Source of the DNA: Croceimicrobium sp963974215
GTDB lineage: Bacteria > Bacteroidota > Bacteroidia > Flavobacteriales > Schleiferiaceae
Assembly: GCA_963974215.1 (NCBI GenBank)
Contig: CAXBBL010000005.1
Coordinates: forward strand, 124,001-188,000
Direction of reading: 5' to 3'
DNA: 64,000 bases
The notes beneath the pieces were generated by a model that saw nothing but the letters and a program-made list of their open reading frames with translations, was not told where the DNA came from and ran no database searches. Positions 1 through 7,613 of this stretch are shown here, one piece after another. The position numbers and the translations under genes were made by a program. Each line of letters starts with the position of its first letter. Position 1 is the stretch's first letter.

Positions 1-167
1 ACTTAGCGGACGAACTAGCGAAAGCTGGTCACAAAATCGATCGCAAGTACATCGTTATTCAAGGTGGTACTGTAAAAGCTACTGGTCCTTATAGCGCTAA
101 CATTCGTCTTCACCGCGAGGTGAACGTTACTTTAAACTTTGAAGTAATCGGAGAAGTAGCTAAATAA
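1..167 (+). CDS. rplI: 50S ribosomal protein L9, C-terminal part (5' end outside window)
   Basis: The first bases, read from position 3, encode the last 54 residues of ribosomal protein L9 and stop at 165-167. The segment has the typical L9 C-domain end: a helix rich in Lys/Asp, then a GGTVKATGPY turn, then the IRLHREV strand and a final FEVIGEVAK strand. L9 is a structural component of the large ribosomal subunit. A strong intrinsic terminator follows within 35 bases, so this is the 3' end of a transcription unit, probably the usual rpsF-rpsR-rplI operon, whose other genes lie outside the window. Partial only because of the window edge. Confidence 0.93.
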   Translation, partial: LADELAKAGHKIDRKYIVIQGGTVKATGPYSANIRLHREVNVTLNFEVIGEVAK

Positions 168-198
168 TAAGTCTTAGACTATATTTCAATACTAATTA

Positions 199-225
199 GG
201 CCCTCGTTTGAGGGTCTTTTTTTTT
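199..225 (+). terminator. Intrinsic terminator of the rplI unit
   Basis: A GC-rich hairpin (GGCCCTC, loop GTTT, GAGGGTC with one G-T pair) is followed directly by nine T residues. It lies about 30 bases after the rplI stop codon, on the right strand and at the right distance to end that transcript. Confidence 0.9.
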
Positions 226-316
226 GTCTAGAATTGAGACCGCTGCGCTGTGAGATTTGGGTATTGATATGGAATGGCGATAATGATTGACGTTTTTTCT
301 TCGAAAGGTAATTCGG

Positions 317-378
317 TTGTAACCGTTTTTCAAAGGAAGAAGATTCCGAACTAAATTCGGAATGACGGTCTGGGTGGG
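317..378 (+). repeat. Hairpin repeat with GACGG tail, copy 1
   Basis: The core is ATTCCGAA (343-350), a five-base loop and TTCGGAAT (356-363), a perfect 8 bp stem, followed by GACGGTCTGGG. The flanks also match the copy at 1010-1071, so the repeated unit is about 62 bp and not just the palindrome. It resembles small REP-like hairpins common in intergenic DNA of Bacteroidota. No protein is encoded. Confidence 0.85.
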
Positions 379-664
379 TTATTCCGACCTTAAAATCTAC
401 GGGGAACACAGTCATCCTGAGAGAGGAGTTTTCCGCGGGTAAACCAAGAAGATTTGATGACATGTAGCCCGGAATCATATAAACGAAGACTCATATTACA
501 ATTTAGTCTGATTCGTTAATAGTAGGTTATCCGGCCTCAATTACGATCGCCAAAAATCAAAATGAAAGGCTTAGTGAGTTGGGAAGCGACTTGAGGAGCT
601 CGCCCACCGAGCTTGCCTTTTATAAAGATTTTTGAAGAGAGGAATTGGAGCCTTGATTTTTTTG

Positions 665-693
665 GTTCTTTTTTGATCAAGCAAAAAACGAAC
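665..693. repeat. Palindromic hairpin GTTC-TTTTTTG ... CAAAAAA-GAAC
   Basis: An inverted repeat pairs GTTCTTTTTTG with CAAAAAACGAAC around a six-base ATCAAG loop, giving an 11 bp stem with one unpaired C. It is A/T rich and lacks a following T-run, so it is more like a dispersed hairpin or recombination scar than a terminator. Confidence 0.5.
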
Positions 694-1009
694 GACATAA
701 CATATTGATAATCATATTTTTGACGAGGAATAGGATTAAGAAAACGGATGAAAAATTTAATCTGTCATGGGTTACTTGTTTCAGGATCATGATAGTTCAT
801 AACCAAATGCTGAGTCTCTTACGACTACCCCTAATTTCGCCAAACAGATTAGCGTTTCCAAAGTAAAATCCCGGGGCGAAATTCTCCCTTCTAACCAAAA
901 GGGGAATTCCTTAGTATTGATTTTCAAGGGTTTTGAATACTAATATGAATAGGTGTTTGTTTCACAGCCCTGCGAATTATCGCGTGGATTGTTGGAGAGG
1001 GAAATTAGC

Positions 1010-1071
1010 TTGTAACCGTTTTTAAAAGGGAGAAGATTCCGAAATAAATTCGGAATGACGGTCTGGGAAGG
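1010..1071 (+). repeat. Hairpin repeat with GACGG tail, copy 2
   Basis: This matches the element at 317-378 nearly base for base. The stem is ATTCCGAA (1036-1043), the loop ATAAA and the second arm TTCGGAAT (1049-1056), then GACGGTCTGGG. Both copies share the upstream TTGTAACCGTTTTT segment and lie in the same orientation. Confidence 0.85.
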
Positions 1072-1286
1072 ATTTACCATCTCTTAAACCTACTAGTAAC
1101 AGGTCTGCCCAAATGATATCTTTCTCGCGAATCTTGCGGTCGCTTTTAGAACTTAAACCCACTGAGCGAATGGCAAAGCGCTGATCATTTTTGAAAATGG
1201 TTCCGCCGTTCCAATGCGGCGTTTATTTTGTCCGCAGATGACTAAAATATTGGGCCTATCTGTCAATGTTCTAAAAAATAAACTAA

Positions 1287-1760
1287 TTAATCATGATGAT
1301 AAGGCTCGCCCTTCAAAATAGTGGCGGCTCGGTAAATTTGCTCCGCGAAAATGGCGCGAATAATCTGATGGGAGAAGGTCATTTTAGAAAGGGAGATTTT
1401 ACCATCTGCAGCAGCATACACATCGGGCGAAAAGCCGTAAGCCCCGCCAATGCAAAAGACGATGCGTTTGGGACTGCGATTAAACCAAGTCTGCAATTGC
1501 TGGGCAAAGCCACGGGAATGGTATTCTTTGCCTTTTTCATCGAGAAGGATGAGTAAATCGCCCGCCTTTTTTTCCGCTAGTATTTTCTGACCTTCTTGTT
1601 CTTTGATCTGATCTTGCGTAAGCTTTTTGGTGTTTTTTATATCGGCAATTACTTTGGCTTCAAAAGGCCAATAATGTTGCAAACGGCCGAAATACTTGTC
1701 TTCCAAGCTTAACACCGCAGCTTCATTAGTTTTACCTATCATCAATAATTCTATTCTCAT
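1287..1760 (-). CDS. rlmH: 23S rRNA (pseudouridine1915-N3)-methyltransferase RlmH
   Basis: A 157-residue SPOUT-class methyltransferase of full family length. It methylates N3 of pseudouridine 1915 in helix 69 of 23S rRNA, using S-adenosylmethionine, on assembled 70S ribosomes. The C-terminal half has the knot signature: the glycine-rich CIGGAYGF loop (about residue 103) and the LSKMTFSHQIIRAIFAEQIYRA helix region, ending with the characteristic GEPYHHD tail. The gene is divergent from the glutathione peroxidase gene, with only 54 bases between the two starts, so both promoters must lie in that gap. Confidence 0.96.
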   Translation of the reverse strand: MRIELLMIGKTNEAAVLSLEDKYFGRLQHYWPFEAKVIADIKNTKKLTQDQIKEQEGQKILAEKKAGDLLILLDEKGKEYHSRGFAQQLQTWFNRSPKRIVFCIGGAYGFSPDVYAAADGKISLSKMTFSHQIIRAIFAEQIYRAATILKGEPYHHD

Positions 1761-1814
1761 CGCTTCGACGTACTTTGCAGCGCAAATAAAAAGTAATTCT
1801 TACAAAGAATAGCC

Positions 1815-2306
1815 ATGGCAACAAATAAAGACTTTTATGCTCTTTCGGTGAAGAACCCGCAGGGCAAAGAGATGAAGATGGAAGACTATAAAGGTAAGGT
1901 CTTACTAATCGTAAACACCGCCACCAAATGTGGTTTAGCGCCGCAGTTCGACGGTCTGGAAACGCTGCATCAGAAATATAAAGATCAGGGCTTGGTGATA
2001 TTGGGATTTCCTTGCAATCAGTTTTTAGGTCAGGAGCCAGAAAGCAATGAAACGGTAGAAGAGACTTGTAAGATTAATTTCGGTGTAACTTTTCCCCTTA
2101 CGGAGAAGATTAAAGTAAACGGCAGCGATACTCACCCGGTTTTTAAATACCTGAAAAAAGTAAAGGGTGGTTTATTAACCAGCGCTATAAAATGGAACTT
2201 CACTAAGTTTTTGGTGGACCAAGATGGTTATCCAGTAGAGCGTTACGCGCCTAAAACAGAACCGAAAGAAATTGAAGCTAAGATTAAAGAATTGCTAAAG
2301 TCTTAA
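1815..2306 (+). CDS. Glutathione peroxidase family protein (thioredoxin-dependent peroxidase type)
   Basis: A 163-residue thioredoxin-fold peroxidase of the GPx/BtuE family that reduces hydroperoxides in the cytoplasm. The catalytic residues are visible: Cys39 in NTATKCGL (Cys in place of selenocysteine), Gln69 in FPCNQF, and Trp127-Asn128 in KWNF. A further Cys at 85 could be the resolving residue, as in the thioredoxin-using bacterial members. The ATG at 1815 follows an A/T-rich leader. Its stop overlaps the end of the convergent umuD-like gene by four bases. Confidence 0.93.
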   Translation: MATNKDFYALSVKNPQGKEMKMEDYKGKVLLIVNTATKCGLAPQFDGLETLHQKYKDQGLVILGFPCNQFLGQEPESNETVEETCKINFGVTFPLTEKIKVNGSDTHPVFKYLKKVKGGLLTSAIKWNFTKFLVDQDGYPVERYAPKTEPKEIEAKIKELLKS

Positions 2307-2728
2307 TCAATTTTTTTAATCAGCCCACTGACTACTCCCCAAATGCGGAAGTCCATAAACTGAGTGATTTTAAGTTTTTCAAAAGCGGGATTTTCGGGGA
2401 GGAGGTAAAGATCTTCCCCGTCAATTAAAAGGCGCTTTACGGTATACTCGCCGTTTATTACCGCTAAAATTATACTCTGATTTTGTGCTTGTTTTTCTTT
2501 GTCAACTATAAGAAGATCACCATCATCAATGCCAGCACCAACCATAGACTGCCCGCTGACACGCACGCAAAAACTCGATTTCGGGTTACGAATTAATTCA
2601 CGATTTAAATTAATGGTGTCTTCAAAATACTCGGAAACATAAGAAGGTTTGCCCGCCGAAACGCCTACATCAAAGAAGGGAATCTCAATTCCATCAAAAG
2701 GATCAATCTGAAAAACAGCTAGTGACAT
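2303..2728 (-). CDS. UmuD-like S24 family autoprotease
   Basis: A 141-residue protein counted from the ATG at 2728; a TTG two codons upstream would give 143. It resembles UmuD and the C-terminal half of LexA. The cleavage site Ala-Gly (GVSAGK, about residues 25-26) and the Ser-Lys dyad are in place: Ser61 in SGQSMVG and Lys98 in YTVKRL. Such proteins cut themselves in the presence of RecA filaments, and UmuD then joins UmuC as polymerase V. No helix-turn-helix domain is present, so it is not LexA itself. No umuC follows; the next gene downstream is convergent gpx, so this copy is an orphan here. Confidence 0.9.
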   Translation of the reverse strand: MSLAVFQIDPFDGIEIPFFDVGVSAGKPSYVSEYFEDTINLNRELIRNPKSSFCVRVSGQSMVGAGIDDGDLLIVDKEKQAQNQSIILAVINGEYTVKRLLIDGEDLYLLPENPAFEKLKITQFMDFRIWGVVSGLIKKID

Positions 2729-2808
2729 AGGCAATATTGTAAGTGCTCAATTTACATTTTAATCGCCTAAATTTTTAGCCTCCTTTTATAAAGTGTTAAC
2801 AAATTTTG

Positions 2809-3642
2809 CTAAAGGCTATCCGACAGCGCTTCAATGTCCTCTAAATAAATCTGTTCCAGCACTTCTACATAAGGACGATTGTGGAAATAGCCCTCTTTAA
2901 AATTTGTTTCCGCCTGCTTTAATAATTCTTGCGCTTCCACATTTTCTCCAGTTCTGTAGGCTAATCGGGCTTGATGAAAGTAGGCATCTGCCAAAGCGGG
3001 ATAAATTCGTAATGCTCTTTCTAATTCGTTTTTCATTTTAACTTCTTCGCCTAGTTTTTCATACGTCAAGGCGCGGTATAAAACCGCAAAGGCATCTACC
3101 CATTCTTCGCCCTCTTTGGCGATGGTACTATCAATATAAAGGGATAAGGAGTGCAGGGCTTGCGGGTAATTTTTGAGTCCGTAATAGGCAATGCCGCGCA
3201 TATAATCGTGATTTTGCCCTTGTGAATAACCAACCATTCCAGTTACAGAATCGCTTCGGTTGAAGTCGGCAATGGCTCTCGGATAATCGCGATAGAAATA
3301 GAGATAGAGATAGCCACGAAAACCCGCCCAAGGTTCGGGTTTGAGTTCTGCCGCTTTGCCATAATAGTATTGCATTTCTGCCGCTAGGCCACGCTTAACG
3401 CGAGCTGTACCAAACTCGCGCCAGTAATCGCCATTGCTGCTATCGAGTTTCATGGCTTCTTTAATGTGGAATTGCTCGGGTACCGTACCTTGATAATAAT
3501 AGCCTACGCCATTGCTAAGGCTTTTAGCATAGGTGATTTTTTCTTCAGCACTAAAGTCTCGCTGATACCAATCGTATTCGGTTTGGCAGCTTAAAAGACT
3601 GAGAAGCAAGCAAGCCTTAAGGGAGAATATCAATGATCTCAT
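2809..3642 (-). CDS. Tetratricopeptide-repeat lipoprotein
   Basis: A 277-residue protein with a lipoprotein signal peptide (hydrophobic stretch then LLSC, lipidated Cys at about 19). The rest is helical and reads as degenerate TPR units, clearest around GIAYYGLKNYPQALHSL and ALADAYFHQARLAYRTGENVEA. The partners and function are unknown; TPR lipoproteins usually scaffold envelope complexes. It starts inside the end of the upstream lipoprotein gene (26-base overlap), so the two are co-transcribed and probably translationally coupled. Confidence 0.75.
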   Translation of the reverse strand: MRSLIFSLKACLLLSLLSCQTEYDWYQRDFSAEEKITYAKSLSNGVGYYYQGTVPEQFHIKEAMKLDSSNGDYWREFGTARVKRGLAAEMQYYYGKAAELKPEPWAGFRGYLYLYFYRDYPRAIADFNRSDSVTGMVGYSQGQNHDYMRGIAYYGLKNYPQALHSLSLYIDSTIAKEGEEWVDAFAVLYRALTYEKLGEEVKMKNELERALRIYPALADAYFHQARLAYRTGENVEAQELLKQAETNFKEGYFHNRPYVEVLEQIYLEDIEALSDSL

Positions 3643-4729
3643 TGTCTTTTATTTTAAAGGTTAGATAGGCGTAAGAGTCACGGTTTTCGCCTCGAATAAC
3701 GCAGGGTTGCCAAGTTTTTAAACTGAGTAAAATATCTAAAAGATGATTAACGGTGGGCGCCTCGAAGTCCTTAGCCTGATAATCGAAATCGTAACCTTGG
3801 GCAATAAACCGTCCTGCTTTGCCTTCACAGCTTATTACAAAACGATAGGTGAGCATACCGTCTTCGCTTCCCAATTTTTCCGCCAGCAGCTGTTGCTTGA
3901 TGATGCTTAACATTTTCTTTTTTCCATAGAGGAAGCCCGCATCAGGATCACCATTATAATAATCAGCAATGGATTTTTCGCTGCCGCAGAGTTTAAAATC
4001 GGCATCGCCGCCGAGGCTTTGAGTGGGATCAATATAGGCCACTCTTTTTTCGCCGTGATCGGCACGCAAGAGGAAAGTATCTAAAGGTATTTGCTCAATC
4101 AACTCGCCACTATAGCTGCCACCCTCACTACTTTCGTAAGATGACCAAAACCCAATATTGGGTCGGTAAATTTCAATGGCTCGGTTGGAACTTACCACGG
4201 AATCGGTCTTCACATTGCGATAGCTGCGCTCTAAAACAAAATACTTGGCTTTTTCCCCCGCGATGTTCGTATCGCCCATTTCCTCTTGCTTTACTTCGTA
4301 ACGATAAGCCTCATTTTGGTACTGGTAGCTTTCTATATAAAGAGGTTGTATCCCCGGCTGCCAGCTTTTAGACTGCGCTGCAATAATTTCCACTTTAAGC
4401 GTATCCTCATTGGGGTAGTAAAAGGAAGAATCGAGGTAGAGATTATCTCCTTCGATGCGATAGTATTTGCTACCTGTCAGCTCAAAACCAGCATTGTATA
4501 TGTGGGAGCTGAAATGAGAAGCATCGCTTTTTTGATAGGTCACGTAGCTTATGCGAATAGCAGATTCTTGATCGGGGTTTTCGGGTTCAAATAGGCTGTA
4601 GTATTTTACGGCATAGCCTTCTTTAAAGATGTGATCGGGTGGAAAATAAGCGGAAAGGCTTTCGGTTTTTTCTTTTTTATGGCAAGCCATTAGAAAGATA
4701 ATTGAGGCTAAAAGTAAAATATTTCGCAT
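3617..4729 (-). CDS. Hypothetical lipoprotein
   Basis: A 370-residue protein beginning with a clear lipoprotein signal (MRNILLLASIIFLMAC, Cys16, followed by HKKEKTES). After that it is a soluble beta-rich domain with no motif I recognise; a Cys pair near residues 248 and 291 could form a disulfide. It is the first gene of a two-gene unit with the TPR lipoprotein downstream, overlapping it by 26 bases. The pair probably works at the inner or outer membrane. Confidence 0.7.
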   Translation of the reverse strand: MRNILLLASIIFLMACHKKEKTESLSAYFPPDHIFKEGYAVKYYSLFEPENPDQESAIRISYVTYQKSDASHFSSHIYNAGFELTGSKYYRIEGDNLYLDSSFYYPNEDTLKVEIIAAQSKSWQPGIQPLYIESYQYQNEAYRYEVKQEEMGDTNIAGEKAKYFVLERSYRNVKTDSVVSSNRAIEIYRPNIGFWSSYESSEGGSYSGELIEQIPLDTFLLRADHGEKRVAYIDPTQSLGGDADFKLCGSEKSIADYYNGDPDAGFLYGKKKMLSIIKQQLLAEKLGSEDGMLTYRFVISCEGKAGRFIAQGYDFDYQAKDFEAPTVNHLLDILLSLKTWQPCVIRGENRDSYAYLTFKIKDNEIIDILP

Positions 4730-5002
4730 GCTTAAAATTAGTTTTCTTTAGTTCGATTTCCTTAAAAATTGAAAGGAAGAAATTGAAAATCTGAGTAAGC
4801 AATAAGAATGCCTTGAATTTAGGGCAGGAGAGATTCTTCAGTTAATCTCATCATGTCACCCCTTCGAAATTCGTCTTTTCGACGATTTGGGCCAGACTTT
4901 AATACTGGAACTTCTACGGAGTATTAGGCTTTTTGGGAAATAAAATATAATGAAGTGAATCGTGTTTGAAAGAACAGGAGGATCTGACTATGGTCAAAAA
5001 AA

Positions 5003-5027
5003 ATCCTGAAACAAGTTTAGGATGATG
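5003..5027 (+). repeat. Hairpin repeat, diverged third member
   Basis: ATCCTGAA (5003-5010), loop ACAAG and TTTAGGAT (5016-5023), then GATG. It has the same architecture as the hairpins at 343-363 and 1036-1056: an 8 bp stem, a 5-base purine-rich loop and a GA(C/T)G tail. The stem bases are compensated (CCTGAA/TTTAGG instead of CCGAA/TTCGG), apart from one G-T pair. Confidence 0.6.
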
Positions 5028-5386
5028 CTAATATTATACAATCGACCTTTCTCGTCTTTGCGAACTTGCGGCAAAAGGTTTTGAAACGCGGATGAATGCA
5101 GATTTGGCGGATTGTTGCGGATTTAAAAACGTCATTAAGGCCATTTGCAATTAATCTTCAGAAATTAAAAATCAGACAAAAGAACGGTATGAATCGAGAT
5201 GTCGGCCCTACAGGCCTTTTATTTTATGGTATTTAGAATCCGCAGCTGCTGCAGCTCGTCATCGCTGCATCTAATTAGGATTGAATTTCAACCGAATTTC
5301 CTCTCCGCAAAGCACTTGCTTTCCCACCGAATTACAAATCAAATTAAATTCCAGAGGACTGATAGTCAGTCTAGTAAAATTCCAAT

Positions 5387-5456
5387 CTCACTACTCACTA
5401 CTCACTACTCACTACTCACTACTCTGTACTCACTACTCACTACTCTGTACTCACTA
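5387..5456. repeat. Tandem heptamer repeat, ten units of CTCACTA
   Basis: Ten head-to-tail 7-base units with no gaps. Units 1-5, 7, 8 and 10 read CTCACTA; units 6 and 9 read CTCTGTA. The array lies about 25 bases beyond the 3' end of the NlpC/P60 gene. It is not CRISPR because there are no spacers. Heptamer arrays of this kind are prone to slippage, and the unit number may differ between strains. Confidence 0.92.
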
Positions 5457-5480
5457 CTACGCGACCAGCGGTCTCAAGAC

Positions 5481-6257
5481 TCAAATAATCTTCTTAATCA
5501 CCCTCAATCGATGGGTATGCACCTTATCATCGGCGTGGTAAATGCCAGATTGGTCGAGGCGGTCTAAACGCACTTTGCCACTGGCATGTAAGATGTAGTT
5601 ATCTTTTAATATGATGCCGACGTGAATAATCTTCCCTTCATTATTATCGAAAAAAGCCAGATCGCCGGGTTCCGATTCTTCAATGAAACTAAGGGTTTCG
5701 CCAATTTGGGCTTGTTGCCAAGCGTCGCGGGGAATATTGTAACCGCAAATACGGTAGACCATCTGGCTAAAGCCGGAACAGTCGATACCAAAAGGACTGC
5801 GGCCACCCCAGAGGTAGGGGGCGTGTAAATATTGGAAAGCAACTTCTATTAGTTGCTCACGGCTTTGCTTCTTATGGATGAAGGCACCGCTAAATTTAAA
5901 CTTGGTTTCAGCAATGCGAATGGATGATTTTTCACTGTAACCGGGTAAAAAAGAACCCAAGAAGATAGGGAAGAAACTTCCGCTGTCTTCTCGGGATATC
6001 AATTCTATTAAATCGCTGCTAATGGGCTTTTTGCATTTGGCGTGCCACTCCGCTTGCTTTTCGTCCAAGGCTTCAAACTGCTTGCGATCAATCCAACCTT
6101 CATAACGGTCGTGATGAAGACGAATACGCAACCATTTCTTCCGTTGTTCTAAAACATCGTAGCTCTCACCAAAAATTACCTGGTTTACCATTTCCGCGGT
6201 GTCCGCTGGCTCCAGGCGCATGGGTATAACACTTAACCCGCAAATGCCTTTTAGCAT
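5481..6257 (-). CDS. NlpC/P60 cysteine peptidase with SH3-like N-terminus
   Basis: A 258-residue protein. Residues ~1-70 form a bacterial SH3-type domain (VIFGESYDVLEQRKKWLRIRL). The C-terminal half, from about 130, is NlpC/P60: the nucleophile Cys in GIDCSGF, His in IIHVGII and a third polar His in LHASG. Such enzymes cut gamma-D-Glu to diamino-acid bonds in peptidoglycan peptides, as in the YkfC-type dipeptidyl peptidases. No signal peptide is visible, which favours a cytoplasmic muropeptide-recycling role. It lies four bases after the thiolase stop, so the two are co-transcribed. Confidence 0.9.
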   Translation of the reverse strand: MLKGICGLSVIPMRLEPADTAEMVNQVIFGESYDVLEQRKKWLRIRLHHDRYEGWIDRKQFEALDEKQAEWHAKCKKPISSDLIELISREDSGSFFPIFLGSFLPGYSEKSSIRIAETKFKFSGAFIHKKQSREQLIEVAFQYLHAPYLWGGRSPFGIDCSGFSQMVYRICGYNIPRDAWQQAQIGETLSFIEESEPGDLAFFDNNEGKIIHVGIILKDNYILHASGKVRLDRLDQSGIYHADDKVHTHRLRVIKKII

Positions 6258-6261
6258 ATTT

Positions 6262-7440
6262 TTAGCCTAGGTTTTCAATTACCATTGCAGAAGCACCGCC
6301 ACCGCCATTGCAAATACCGGCTGCGCCAATTTTACCATTATTTTGCTTCAATACATTCATCAAAGTAATAATGATACGGGCACCAGAAGCGCCTAAGGGA
6401 TGACCCATAGAAACCGCACCACCGTTTACATTGGTTTTGGCAGGATCAATATTTAAGATTTGCATATTCGCTAAACCTACCACTGAGAAAGCTTCGTTTA
6501 ATTCAAAGGCATCCACATCCTTAATATCCACATTTGCTTTGGCTAAAGCTTTGGGCAAGGCCTTCGCAGGTGCAGTGGTAAACCATTCTGGTTCATGGGC
6601 CGCATCTGCATAAGCGCTAATTTTTGCTAAAGGCTTAAGACCTAAGCTTGCTGCTTTTTCGGCCGACATTAATACTAATGCTGCCGCACCATCATTAAGA
6701 TTTGAAGCGTTCGCAGCTGTAACGGTACCTTCTTTATCGAATACGGGACGTAAAGTAGGCACCTTGGCGGGATTTACTTTAAAAACGTCTTCGTCGCGCT
6801 CTACCACAATGGCGTCACCTCTTCGTTGGGGAATCGTTACCGGAATAACTTCTTCGGCAAAACGTCCATTCTCCCAAGAGTCGGCGCTGCGACGGTAGCT
6901 TTCTAAGGCAAAAGCATCTTGCTCTTCACGACTAAATTTCATGTCTTTGGCACAAAGCTCGGCGCAATTACCCATGTGTACCGATCCGTAAACGTCGATT
7001 AGACCATCGCGTAAAAGACCGTCTTTCATTTTAATGTCGCCTAATTTAACGCCACCACGGCCATCTAAATAATGGGGAACATTACTCATGCTTTCCATAC
7101 CCCCAGCAACCACTACTTCCGCATCACCTAAGGCGATTGCTTGCGCTGCTTGCATAATCGCTTTCATGCCCGAGGAACATACTTTATTTACCGTTGTACA
7201 AGGAACGGTATTTGGTAAACCCGCGCCCATGGCGGCCTGACGAGCAGGAGCCTGGCCAACGCCCGCCTGTAATACATTACCCATTAGTACTTCTTGTACT
7301 TCATTGGGATCTAAGTTGATTTTGTCTAAAGCGCCTTTAATAGCGATGGATCCTAATTGGGTAGCGCTTAAAGAAGAAAGGCTTCCTAAAAATCCGCCAA
7401 TAGGCGTTCTAACCGCAGATACGATTACTACTTCTTTCAT
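6262..7440 (-). CDS. Acetyl-CoA C-acetyltransferase (thiolase)
   Basis: A 392-residue biosynthetic-type thiolase that condenses two acetyl-CoA (or cleaves acetoacetyl-CoA). The active-site residues are intact: nucleophile Cys88 in NKVCSSGMKA, His347 in MGHPLGASG and Cys377 in GICNGGGG. The N-terminus VVIVSAVRTPIGGF is canonical. It is first in a two-gene unit with the NlpC/P60 peptidase and diverges from the 7TM-HD gene. No other beta-oxidation gene is adjacent, so its pathway (acyl degradation, ketone body use or supply to the mevalonate route) is open. Confidence 0.95.
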   Translation of the reverse strand: MKEVVIVSAVRTPIGGFLGSLSSLSATQLGSIAIKGALDKINLDPNEVQEVLMGNVLQAGVGQAPARQAAMGAGLPNTVPCTTVNKVCSSGMKAIMQAAQAIALGDAEVVVAGGMESMSNVPHYLDGRGGVKLGDIKMKDGLLRDGLIDVYGSVHMGNCAELCAKDMKFSREEQDAFALESYRRSADSWENGRFAEEVIPVTIPQRRGDAIVVERDEDVFKVNPAKVPTLRPVFDKEGTVTAANASNLNDGAAALVLMSAEKAASLGLKPLAKISAYADAAHEPEWFTTAPAKALPKALAKANVDIKDVDAFELNEAFSVVGLANMQILNIDPAKTNVNGGAVSMGHPLGASGARIIITLMNVLKQNNGKIGAAGICNGGGGASAMVIENLG

Positions 7441-7613
7441 GTGAAATTGTGTTTGTGTATTTGAGAGTGCAGAATACCATCTCCCGCTAAGGGTGAAAAA
7501 TGAAATTTATAGTTCCAGTTGGACTGATTCATTGGTGGTATTCTAAGATTTGTCTTTACTTAGCAATGTGGGCGAAATTAAACAAAATAAGCCTCTTTAT
7601 TTTCCCTTTGGGC

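Larger units (their letters stand above)
226..1286. other. Gene-free stretch with dispersed repeats
   Basis: No open frame here has recognisable protein content; the one 99-codon minus-strand frame (179-478) runs through the terminator and the repeats and is not protein-like. The stretch holds two copies of a roughly 62 bp repeat (317-378 and 1010-1071), a palindromic hairpin at 665-693 and a fragment reading GTCATCCTGAG near 411. The rest looks like decayed intergenic DNA between the rplI terminator and the 3' end of rlmH. Confidence 0.7.
4730..5480. other. Gene-free stretch with repeats
   Basis: This 750 bp region has no convincing gene. Frames that cross 5380-5460 only look open because the heptamer repeat reads as HYSLLTT in one frame. 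It holds a hairpin of the ATCC(T/G)GAA type at 5003-5027, a possible remnant of the terminal-inverted-repeat element near 4782-4795 (14 bases, ATTGAAAATCTGAG), and a tandem heptamer array at 5387-5456. Confidence 0.7.

Noticed and set aside
179..478. A 99-codon minus-strand gene after rplI
   Set aside because: It includes the terminator and a dispersed hairpin repeat, and the product has no domain or signal.
5387..5456. CRISPR array
   Set aside because: Units are seven bases, contiguous and without spacers; no cas genes in the window.
5199..5567. Open frame of 122 codons crossing the heptamer array
   Set aside because: The open reading exists because the 7-base repeat has no stops; the product is low-complexity HYSLLTT and its 3' end runs into the NlpC/P60 gene on the other strand.
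7500..7613. Longer N-terminus for the 7TM-HD protein
   Set aside because: The extra 38 residues precede the family's usual start and signal-anchor; the ATG at 7614 fits better.
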